Source: CANHCC01 sp040381555
Lineage (GTDB): Bacteria; Bacteroidota; Bacteroidia; J057; RFSG01
Length of the DNA: 39,103 bases
Assembly (NCBI GenBank): GCA_040381555.1
Contig: JBEIHC010000013.1
Coordinates: 1 to 39,103, forward strand
Direction of reading: 5' to 3'
Below the pieces are notes generated by a model. It was not told the origin of the DNA, did no database searches, and saw nothing but the letters and a program-made list of their open reading frames with translations. Each line of letters starts with the position of its first letter. Within the stretch, counting starts at the first letter, position 1. Shown here one piece after another: positions 8,415 through 18,500 of the stretch. Made by a program: the position numbers and the translations under genes.

Positions 8415-11400
8415 TTATAATCCGGCATCACGCCAGATTTTAACTTCTTCTGCAAAGGTATTGAGAATATTATTCTGTTGCTCCATTTCCCGAGTCAGTT
8501 GTGAAGCCTGAATAGCCCCATATCCAGCTTGCTCTTTCAACCCTGCTGCTGAAGAAAACGCTGCATAATATAGCCATAATCGGGGGTTTTGATCATTGCA
8601 GGAGATTGAATTGAAAAAGTATTCAGAAGCATTATCCGGGTTAGCTCCGGTCTCCTGCCATAAATCCCCTAATCTGAACAATGCGCGGGTATCGAGAGGA
8701 TGTTCAGCAATCCAATCACGGAGTAAACTATCCGCTTCGGGAGTTTTCTTTGCCTGAATCCAATTTTCCGCCTGAAGCAACATTCCTAATTGCCCAAGAG
8801 TATCTTGCATTGGTTGATTCGGTTGGCATTCAGCCTTTTTCAATCGCAAACAGGCGAGTTGATAGCCTGCCTGCAACCAAGGGTTATTGGGAATATTCTC
8901 AAGACCATCTAGATAAGTTTGCAAAGCTTCGGGGTCTTGTTTGTCGAGATACCAGCGCCCGAGGTAATCATAGGGTTGCCAGGCAGAAGAGTCTAATTCG
9001 ATTGCTTTTCGGAGCATTTCGATAAGCCAAGCTTTATTGCCTGCAGCAGCGGCATATTGAGCCCCGCGCATCCAATCGGAGTACTGAGCATAATCGAAGT
9101 TCCACTCTAAACTAGCGTATAGCTCCTGCCCATTAGCCAGTAAAAGCAGGGCTATTTCCTTGCGTACCTGATCTTGCCAAGTAGAAGAAAAAGCTCGAAC
9201 ACGCGTAAAAACCTTATAAGCAGAATCCTGATTCCCAATTTGAGCTAATACTATACCTCCCAGCATTTCGGATTGCAGGTTTCCCCAAGTAGCAGCGTCT
9301 TGATAAAACCGTAAGGCCATTTCAGGCACTTCTGCCTGATGATAAAACACGCCCATGTTGTGAGCCGCTAAGGCAGCTTGAGAGGGGGAAGATTTTACCA
9401 GCCAAGCATACCGGCTCAAAGCCTGAGGAATTGAATCCAACTGCATGCAGCGCACCATTTTATATTGCAGATATTCGGAGGGAGCCCCTTTTTTTTCCAG
9501 CAATTGGGCAATGGCATCTGCCTGGTCCATCAACTGATTTCTACTGCACCAGATTAACCCGTTATACAGAAAAGAAGTTGGGGCGTCTTCTTTAACCCAA
9601 TCTGGATTCCATTGGATCTGTAGGGAGTCCAATCCTGCTAGTTGGGCATATAGGAGATTTCCATAGGGAGTAGGATCAGAGCCAGCAGATTCTTTAGCCA
9701 ATTCAAAGAAGGCTCTAGCCTCTTTATGACGATTGAATTTAAGGTACAACAAGCCGAGGTTGCTGCAAGCAGATGCGTACTGTGGGTCAATGCGTAAAGC
9801 CTGCTGCAAACAGAGGACAGCTGAATCTGGATTCTGAAGCTTTAGATATAACCAGGCCATCATATTCGGGACCGTTCTATCGGAGGACTTCTCTTGGGTA
9901 TTTCTTAATACTTCCAGAGCGTTTCGATACTTACCCATGAATGCAAAATAGGATGCAATTTGAATTTCTCCGGCTGTAAAATTTTCATCCGAAGTACTGC
10001 AAGCCTGAAGTCTTTCTAGGGCAGGAAGCGGGCTTTGACCAGGCTTCAAGAGCATCAAGCCAGAATTGTAATTGGATTTAGGATCGCCTGGAATAATTCT
10101 TAATGCAGTATCATATCTCAAACTGGCACTATCCTGCTCCCCCAAAAGGAGAAACATATCGGCAGAGCGAGAGAAAGAGGAGGCAGTCATCAACTGGATT
10201 GTTTTCCAATTTTTTTTCCCTTCAGCGATTCCGGTAATAATAGCCAAAGCCATCCATACAATGAGGAACCGAATCCGAATGGGCATGTGGAGAATGAAAT
10301 AAACATTTTGCCTAGCAGAGAATACCTCAAAAAAATTAACCAGCCAATAAATTATTTGTAAAAATGCCATGATGGGAAACAGGAAAATGGCCATTCTAAC
10401 AGCTTGTAGTTGAATGAGAAAATCCCCATTCAGGGCTGCATAAGCAAAGAAGAACAAGGCATTGAAAGACAATAAAAGAATGGATAATGTATAAGCTAAA
10501 TTGGTGCCAAAAGCGGACTTTGCGGCATGAAAGGCATTCTGTGCGGTAAAGGGCCAAACTACCAAAGACAAAACAATCCAGCTAATGGGAATAACTTTTC
10601 GCACCGTCGCAGGAAACCAAGCATCAAAACCCAATAACCAAAGACTCATACCTGCCAGTAAAATTATCCAGGTTGAAAGAATCAAAGGGAAGGAAGCTCT
10701 GGATTGAACTTTCTTTCTATTCGTCAACAAAGCAGTTGCCAGATTTAAAGGCTCCTTACTAGCAAATAATAGGGCGGCACAGGCAAGTAGATATTGTAAA
10801 GAAAGAATAGAAGATTGAATTTGAAACAGAACTTTTTTACCGGAGAAAAAGTAAAGTGTGCCTAAAACTGCTAGGAGTAAAAACAGGAAAATAGAGAATA
10901 CTATTAAAGTTGACCATTCTCGCCCAGCTTGTCTGAAATAATAAAGGGGGAGAAAAAAAGCCAGACAGATACCAAGTGTAACAAGGTAAAATGGGTCAGT
11001 GCCAGCGAGTAAAACCCCCACTTGTGCCTGACCAAGAAACAAGGCAAATAAAAAGGGGGGAAATAAATACCAGTATTGCTTCATACGGGTGGAGAGGGTA
11101 AGGGTACCAGCCCAAAAAAAGCAATAGGAAATTAATAAGACCCAAACGGTCCACTCTTCAGGGATTATTAATCCGGGAAGCTCAAGGGTATAATTAGAAT
11201 ACGCATTGGCTTGTAAGGAAGCATAAGGGATGTTGGCATCTTCTGCTGGCATCCACTCTAATAAGGTTGGGAGCATTTCTTCCTGAAAAGAATACTCCAT
11301 TCCAGCCTTATTAGCTTGCAGGGTGCCTATAATCCAGGCTACAGAGGCGCATAAAATCAGGACAAAAAACACCTGAAATAATTTCTTTCCAGAGGGTGAA

Positions 11401-11447
11401 AACCGCTGGTAGAAGTTGAGCAAAGAAACGAAAGGGATAGGCTCCAT
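8415..11447 (-). CDS. Polytopic membrane protein with C-terminal TPR domain
   Basis: Unrecognised 1010-residue protein. The N-terminal ~420 residues contain about 11 hydrophobic segments, the first at LFQVFFVLILCASVAWIIGT and the last at FLIVWMALAIITGI. The remaining ~580 residues are TPR-like helical repeats. Examples are NSGLMLLKPGQSPLPALERL, MAWLYLKLQNPDSAVLCLQQ and a clear unit with ACSNLGLLYLKFNRHKEARAFF. The layout, membrane channel-like half plus solenoid, resembles Bacteroidota membrane-bound TPR proteins and polymer-modifying O-mannosyl/ligase-like proteins, but no catalytic motif was identified. Gene spacing is tight: 17 nt after gatC and 12 nt before the ABC ATPase. A role together with that ATPase is inference only. 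Confidence 0.8.
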   Translation of the reverse strand: MEPIPFVSLLNFYQRFSPSGKKLFQVFFVLILCASVAWIIGTLQANKAGMEYSFQEEMLPTLLEWMPAEDANIPYASLQANAYSNYTLELPGLIIPEEWTVWVLLISYCFFWAGTLTLSTRMKQYWYLFPPFLFALFLGQAQVGVLLAGTDPFYLVTLGICLAFFLPLYYFRQAGREWSTLIVFSIFLFLLLAVLGTLYFFSGKKVLFQIQSSILSLQYLLACAALLFASKEPLNLATALLTNRKKVQSRASFPLILSTWIILLAGMSLWLLGFDAWFPATVRKVIPISWIVLSLVVWPFTAQNAFHAAKSAFGTNLAYTLSILLLSFNALFFFAYAALNGDFLIQLQAVRMAIFLFPIMAFLQIIYWLVNFFEVFSARQNVYFILHMPIRIRFLIVWMALAIITGIAEGKKNWKTIQLMTASSFSRSADMFLLLGEQDSASLRYDTALRIIPGDPKSNYNSGLMLLKPGQSPLPALERLQACSTSDENFTAGEIQIASYFAFMGKYRNALEVLRNTQEKSSDRTVPNMMAWLYLKLQNPDSAVLCLQQALRIDPQYASACSNLGLLYLKFNRHKEARAFFELAKESAGSDPTPYGNLLYAQLAGLDSLQIQWNPDWVKEDAPTSFLYNGLIWCSRNQLMDQADAIAQLLEKKGAPSEYLQYKMVRCMQLDSIPQALSRYAWLVKSSPSQAALAAHNMGVFYHQAEVPEMALRFYQDAATWGNLQSEMLGGIVLAQIGNQDSAYKVFTRVRAFSSTWQDQVRKEIALLLLANGQELYASLEWNFDYAQYSDWMRGAQYAAAAGNKAWLIEMLRKAIELDSSAWQPYDYLGRWYLDKQDPEALQTYLDGLENIPNNPWLQAGYQLACLRLKKAECQPNQPMQDTLGQLGMLLQAENWIQAKKTPEADSLLRDWIAEHPLDTRALFRLGDLWQETGANPDNASEYFFNSISCNDQNPRLWLYYAAFSSAAGLKEQAGYGAIQASQLTREMEQQNNILNTFAEEVKIWRDAGL

Positions 11448-11464
11448 GAGACGAAGCTATTGAA

Positions 11465-11761
11465 TTATTTATCTTTATCTAATACACGAGGCACCCGGAA
11501 ATAATCTGTATCATGATCAGGAGCATTTTCCAAGGCTTGTTGATGGGATATTTGCTCCGAGATGACATCGGCTCGCAAGGGAATTGGGTCTGAATGAATA
11601 TGTACAAGTGGGGCGATTCCCTGCGTATCAATTTCATTTAGTTTTTCAATAAAATCCAACATGCGTTCCATATCTTGTCGAATGGCAACCTTTTCTTCGC
11701 CCTGAAATTCCAATCGGGATAGGTTTGCGAGGCGGTCAATGAGTTCTTCTGTAATCTTCAT
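11465..11761 (-). CDS. gatC: Asp-tRNA(Asn)/Glu-tRNA(Gln) amidotransferase subunit C
   Basis: Small structural subunit of the GatCAB complex, which amidates mischarged Glu-tRNA(Gln) and Asp-tRNA(Asn). The 98-residue protein has the normal length and pattern. The N-terminal motif ITEELIDRLANLSRLEF is followed by a helix with MLDFIEKLNEIDTQGI and the conserved PLVHIH segment. The C-terminus has LRADVISEQ, a run with NAPDHDTDYF and the final RVPRVLDK. These match GatC. The ATG at 11761 lies inside the 3' end of plsC (26-nt overlap), which suggests coupled translation. gatA and gatB are not in the window, so gatC is separated from its partners, as is common in Bacteroidota. Confidence 0.95.
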   Translation of the reverse strand: MKITEELIDRLANLSRLEFQGEEKVAIRQDMERMLDFIEKLNEIDTQGIAPLVHIHSDPIPLRADVISEQISHQQALENAPDHDTDYFRVPRVLDKDK

Positions 11762-12521
11762 GATTGTAATAGGGTGCTAAGGTATTGAATAATATTTGTT
11801 GAACCTTATTTTTTAGACCTTCCAAATCATTTTCAGTCAGATTTTGAGTTGGAATGGGCTCATGTATAATTACCTTAATTTTTCCAGGATAAATGCTGAG
11901 CATGCCCTCTTCTGGGAGTACCCGGTCACTAAATATAATGGAAACAGGTACCACGGAGGATTTAGTCTCCAAAGCCACCTTAAATGCGCCATCTTTAAAT
12001 TTACTTAGTACCTTTTTATGGGCGGCGATCGTTCCTTCAGGATAAATAACCATACTGATTCCTTCGCGAAGTTTTTCTGCTGCTCGCACAAAGCTTCGAT
12101 AAGAATCCATCTTACTAGATCGATTCACCGTGATATAAAGTCTTTCATACATCCAACCAAACAAAGGAACTTTATTTAATTCCTTCTTTCCAATAAATCG
12201 GAAAGAACCAGGGAATGCCAGGTAGCAAACCGGTATATCGAGGTAAGAATTATGGTTGGGAACATAAACAAAAGGGCCTTCCTTCTGGAGATGATGTCGC
12301 CCAGTAACTTCAACCCGTATTCCACAAATCATCAGAATAGTTTGTGCCCAAATACGATTAAGCTGATGAGCTCTATTATCATTTCTAAGGGAGCGTACAC
12401 TGAGAAGATAATAGTACAATGGGAATGCGAGCAGTTTAAAAATACTCAAGGTAACAGCCAGCCAGATACTACAGATTCTTGCCCAGATTTTTTCGGTGGT
12501 GGAACGAGGCCAATAGCTCAT
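11736..12521 (-). CDS. plsC: 1-acyl-sn-glycerol-3-phosphate acyltransferase
   Basis: Adds the second acyl chain to lysophosphatidic acid to make phosphatidic acid, the precursor of membrane phospholipids; acts at the inner membrane. The 261-residue protein has a hydrophobic N-terminal helix (about 12-40). The acyltransferase motif I, NHNSYLD, is the HX4D catalytic pair. FIGKKELNKVPLFGW is motif II, and VIYPEGTIA is motif III (EGT). VVPVSIIFSD is a motif IV-like segment. Its ATG at 12521 overlaps the TAA stop of the giant TPR gene (TAATG), so it is likely translated by reinitiation, and it overlaps gatC by 26 nt at the other end. Acyl-donor preference cannot be read. Confidence 0.93.
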   Translation of the reverse strand: MSYWPRSTTEKIWARICSIWLAVTLSIFKLLAFPLYYYLLSVRSLRNDNRAHQLNRIWAQTILMICGIRVEVTGRHHLQKEGPFVYVPNHNSYLDIPVCYLAFPGSFRFIGKKELNKVPLFGWMYERLYITVNRSSKMDSYRSFVRAAEKLREGISMVIYPEGTIAAHKKVLSKFKDGAFKVALETKSSVVPVSIIFSDRVLPEEGMLSIYPGKIKVIIHEPIPTQNLTENDLEGLKNKVQQILFNTLAPYYNHEDYRRTH

Positions 12522-15500
12522 TACTTGCAGAGTTTACGAATGTAATCATAGGCGTCGGCATAGCCCATTTCTCCCGCGCGACTCATATCATCACAACCCG
12601 CATCTTTCTGTTTCAATCCCAATTTTGCCATTCCCTGATGACAGAGATTTCGACCATTTTTAGGATTTAATTCTATGCATTTTTTGAAATCATCTAAGGC
12701 AGTGAGCGCATCATTAAGTTTGAGTTTTACCACACCCCGGTTAAAATAAGCATCTTCATAATCGGGCTGCATTTCAATTACTTTGGTATAATCTTTTACG
12801 GCAGATCGGTAATCACCTAATCCTGCTTTGGCATCTGCCCGATTGAAATACGCTTCTTTATAATCCGGTTTTAATTCTATTGCACGCGTATAATCGGGCA
12901 TTGCACCGGCATAGTCCAATCGATTATAGCGAATATTCGCTCGTAACATATAGGCAAGCGCAAATGAACCATTCAACTCAATTGACTTAGATAAATCTAC
13001 TAAGGCTTCTTCAGGGGATGATTTGGTTTTCGCCAATCCCCGATAACTGTACCATTCCGGATTGGTTGGATCTTTGGCAATTGCCTGAGTTAACAAATCA
13101 ATAGCCACTACCGTATCTTGAAGATGCATTTTGGCTATACCTTTTCGACCGATTGGAATAACCGAGGTAGGATCTATTCCTCGGAGTTTATCATAATCAA
13201 GAATGGCTTCAGAATAATCTCCAGTAGATAATTTAAGGTTAGCCCTTTGTTCGATTAAACCAAACTGAGGGTTAGCTGCAATCAATTCATCATAAATCGA
13301 AATCGCTTTTACAGTATCTCTGCTTGCAGCCAAAGATTGAGCATATCTACTTCCTGCATCTATATTGCCTGATTCACGCCGATACAAGGTTTGAAAGTCC
13401 TGAGTGGCTGCTGTAAAATTATTCGATTCAAAATAAGCCTTTCCCCGAATGAAAAGCGCTTCGGAATATCTACCATCCAACTCTATTGCTTTACTCAAAT
13501 CCTGAATTGCCTGGTCGAGCTGTTTTTTCTGATAATATAAAATCCCCCTGAATGACCAGGCATCAGATAATTTTGGCTCTAATTTAATGGCCTCAGAATA
13601 GTCTTCTATGGCCTGATCTACCTTAGCAATACGAGATCGGGCATTTCCCCGAAGCAACCAAATTTCAGCTGCTGCTTCATTGGTTCGGTTTAAATACTCT
13701 GTAAAAGCTCTTTCGGCCTCTTCAAAATCGCCCATTCGCAAAGTTGTTTTTGCTAATTCCAGCCACGCTTCCGTATTGGCTGGATCTGCGATCACTGCCG
13801 CCTGATAAGCATCTGCGGCACCGGAGAAATCATCTAAGGAGGCTTTGAGTTTTGCCAACTTCATTGATACCACTTTATCATCCGGATTTAGTGCCAAGTA
13901 TTGGGTAAAGTCTGCTGCGGCTTCGGCATTTTTCTCCTGATTCTCATAAATATTTCCTCGTTGGAGATAATCTTGTGCTCGTCCTTCTTTCATTCCTATG
14001 ACTTTATTCAAATCCAATAGTAATTTATCCGCGTTTTGAAGAATCATCCAGCAAGTAATACGATTTCGTAAAATCTCCACATTATCCGGGTTTACCTCAA
14101 GCAGTTTGCTCAACTCCCCAATTGCGGCATCTGCATTTCCAAGACCCATTAAAGCCATTGCACGCCCAGCCTGAGCATCTGTATTATCCGGGTCTAGGCT
14201 CAATGCTTGTGCAAAATCCTTTTCAGCATTTTCAAATTGATTTTGCTTCAGACGATAATTACCTCTGATCAAATAAGGGTCGGAGAGCTGTACATTTTTA
14301 AGAATCGACTCATCTAGGTAATAATAGCCAGAGTCAGGCTGAGATAGGGCAATAAAGGATTTACCTAAAAAGTAAGCAATCTCCGGAGTATTACTTCCTG
14401 AGTTCCATAGTAATCTAAAAGATTGTATCGCAGCTGGATAATCTTGTGTGCGGAAGCTCACCTCTCCTAATCGAACCGCAGCAAAAGTATCATCTGGTTT
14501 TTTCTGCAGTATCGATTGATAATCTTTAGCTGCTAACTCCGTTTTACCGGCCTGCCAATAAGCATCGGCTCTTCCGGACAAAGGATCTTCGCCTGAGTAA
14601 GCAGCTTCAAGGCACTTAGTATAGGCCGAGATGGCGGTTTCATATTGACTTGATTTATGGGCAGCCACGGCCAATCGATAAACGGCTTGAATATTATCCG
14701 GATAATCGTTGAGATACCGGGTGTAATCTGAAACAGCAACTTCAAATTTCCCAACAGAGTATTCTACATCCGCACGCTTCAATACTAGGAATAAATTATT
14801 GGGTTGAATCTTCAGCGCTTCGGTATAGCCCCGAATTCCTCCTTCAAAATCTCCTGAGGCAACCTTCACATCAGCCTGACTAATCAGCATCTCAGGGTTG
14901 GATGGATTAATATCCAGGGCCTTTTCAAAATAGGGCAGTGCCTTTTTTTGTTGACCTAAAGAAACCAGTAACTCAGCTGCTGCCTGCCAAATGTCTCCTC
15001 TTGCTGGCTCCATGGTCAAGAGCATATCATAATCTTTCAGAGCATCGGCTTTGTTATTTTGAATCAAGAAAATTTTGGCACGAGCTTCAAGCCTGCTAGC
15101 CTTTGGGGGATAAGCCTCCAACAATTTAGTTAGATCTTCCAAAATTCCGGAACGATTATTTTGGTTGATGCGACACTGAAGGCGGCGATCGAGCAATTCT
15201 TCCGTAGCAGTACCGGAATTAATTAAACTACTAAGCATTTCTTCAGCTGCGGCAAATTCTTTCATTTGCACCAAAACACCTGAAGTGATAGACTTATAAG
15301 ATGGGTCGGAAGGATATCGTAAAATGCAGGTTTGCAAATCCTGCAACGCACCCTTTAAATCTCCATTCTCCAATAAAATTTTACTTCTGACAGCATACAG
15401 GGCATCGGGCTTGTGGTTTCGTGCTTCAGCCCCAGCAAAAGCAGTTAAGGCATCTGCAGTAGAATTCGTTTCAGACAAGGCTAATCCCAAGCGAAAAAAA

Positions 15501-18500
15501 TGCACTCCCTCTTCTGGAGCCAATCGACATAAAGAAGAGGCAACAGAAACAAGATCCGAATAGTTGCGGGTATTAACAAGTAAATCCGAAAGCAACAGAA
15601 AAGCGGGTTTAAAACTCGAATCCTGAAGTATGGCATTTTTACAGGAAGAAATTGCCGATGCCGTATCTACTTGTCTCAACTCCAAGATAGCTTTACTGTA
15701 CCAAGGCTCAGGTTTGTTGCGAATGATTTCTAAGTAACGATTCCAGGCATCAATGGCAGGAGCATTCTTACCTTGTTTCTCCAGTGCTTGAGCATATAAT
15801 TGCCAAGAATGATTGTCGGAGGGGGTGTGTTGCACAACCTGAGCCAAATCATCGCAAGCTTCTGCCCAACGAGAATCTTTACTATAAAACTCTGCACGCA
15901 GCTTACGAGGTTCGGGTAAATTAGCATTAATCTCCAAAGCCCTTTGAATGTCTTTTAGCGCTTGTTGTGTTTGATCGTTTTTAAAATACAACTTTGCTCT
16001 TTCGGTAAATCCTAGAGCATAATCAGGCTTCATCTTAAGTGCACTTGAAATCTCCCGAATACAGGCCTGATCTTCGTTTAATTCACGATAAGCAGAAGCA
16101 AGTTTAAGGTGAATCTGTGGATCTGCTGGTCCAATAGATTGTACCTTTTGAAAATCAGCTACTGCTTCATTCCAGGATTTTAACTCCATGAAGGCATTTG
16201 CCCGATGCAGATAACCCGATTTATCACCGGGAGATTGGGATATATATCGAGTTAAGTCCGAAACTGATTCTGACCATTTCCCTATCTTGAAAAAACCCTG
16301 ACCTCTTTCCAGATATAAATCTGCAGGCTCCAACCCTAACTCAATTGCCCGAGTAAAAGCATGAATAGATTGAGAGTAATTTTGATTGAGAAACAAAATT
16401 TTTCCACTTAGGTACCAAGCCAAACTCAAAGTATCTTTTTGTTTTATCGCAACAGTTAAGTCCTCTAATGCCTGTTTTGTATTGCCAGATTTCCAGGCTG
16501 CGACCCCGCACCACTGAGCATACTCTGCATTGTATGGGTTTAAATCTCGGGCTTTCTGAAATGCTTCCAGGGCCGAGGGGAAATCATTGTTTTCCAAATT
16601 GAGTTTACCGATTTGAATGAATGCCATTTCGCTGGTACCATCCATAGAGGCAATTTTGCGATAATCCTCCTCTGCTTTATCTGACTCACCTAAACTAACT
16701 AAAAGAGGAGCCCTCTCTTCGTAATAACTGCGTGTTTGAGGCTTTAACTCGATTGCCGTATTTATCCAAGATAATGCGCGTGTTTTTTGATCCAAATTCT
16801 TGGCGGACAAAGCGGCCTGAAAATACTGCTCTGCAGATGCCGAATCACTCAGCCCCTTTTGATAAAACTGTATCGCATCAGAATAATTTTTTTGCCGGTA
16901 GCAAATCTCCGCAGCCATTAACTGAACATTTTTGAGATTCGGATTAACCTCTAACGATACTTTGGCTGCCTCAAGTGCATCCGGATAATTTCCTTCTGCA
17001 TGATATATCCTTGCGATTTCTGCAGAGTACAAAGATTCGGAAGGGTTTAGCTTTTGAGCCATTCTTAAATCAGCCAAGGCATCCTGATTTCGTCCAAGTT
17101 TTTTGTGTAAAGCAGCCCGATTAAAATAAGCATCCGGATTACGGTTATCCATCTCAATGAAACGGGTAAGGTAGGTAATTGCATCCTGTGAATTTCCTCC
17201 TTCTTGTTTACATAAGGCCAAGCGATAATACAGCTCGGAAGATTTATATTTCAAGCGGACGGCTAATTCATAATCTGCAATTGCTTCTGATATTTTTCGG
17301 GATTCATAATTAAGGTTACCCCTAAGGAAGGCAGCTTCGCCATTTTCAGGATTTAGACTCAACACTCGATTTAGGTCTTCAATCGCTGAAGTGATTTCGT
17401 TTCGGGTGATTTTCAGTTTTGCACGATGCAATCGAATATCGTCATCTTCAGGCTCTGCTCCCAAATACCAAGAATAATCCTCTAGGGCTCCAGCCATATT
17501 TCCACTTCTTTCCAATAGCAGCCCTCTGTCTTTTCGGTAAATAGAACTATTAGAATGACTCAAAACAAGTTGATCTAAATCACTAATAGCTGCCTGGATA
17601 TTTCCCAGAATAGTCTGTAAAGTATATCTTTCTTTTAATACTTCCGGATTTTCAGGATTAAGCTGATATACTTTATTATAAGCCTGCAGCGCGGCATCTA
17701 AGTTTCCTTGAGCACGATTAGTTAAAGCCATACCCATCCAAGCATCCTCATAGGTTGACTTCAAATTAATTGCCTCCTGAAAAGCGACAAAAGCGCCGTC
17801 AAATAATTGGCTTTTATAACGCGCATTTCCCAAAGCCCACCAAGCTTCAGGGGAATCTTGTTTCAGCTCTACTGCCTTTTCCAAATCAGCAATCGTTCTC
17901 GAAAAATCCTGTTTATCAGTAAACAAAGAGGCTCTCAATAAAAGCAAATCAGGGTTCCCTGGTGCAATTTTAAGCGCCTTTTCGACATCTTTCAATGCCT
18001 CTTCGTTTTGAATAAGCGTAACCAAAATTCGAGCTCTTTGGTAATAATATTCCATCTTACCAGGATCTGCCTGCTGCAATTTTAAATACACTTTTTCAGC
18101 CTCTTTCCAGTTTTGATTTTTCTCTAAAAGACTGGCCTTAATTTGAAGAGCTGCAGTATCAGAAGGGTATTTCCCTAATTGAGACTCTAGATTCAATAAC
18201 GCTTCTTCGTCACGGTTAATTTTAACCTGTAATGCAGCTAATCTGACCACCACTCCTGGTTCTTCAGATTGCATAGATACAACTGCAGAATAATCCGTTA
18301 CCGCCTCAGTAAAACGGCCCAAATTATCATAACAAACTCCGCGATCATACACTGGCCTGGCAGCTCCAGGTTGCTGACGAATAATCTGATTTAAATCGCC
18401 CAAAGCCGTCTCCCATTGCTTCAAGCTCATGTAAAGGGGATATCTGCCTGAGAGTACTTCTTTATTACCAGGCTCTAAAGATTCAACCTTATTCCAAGAT

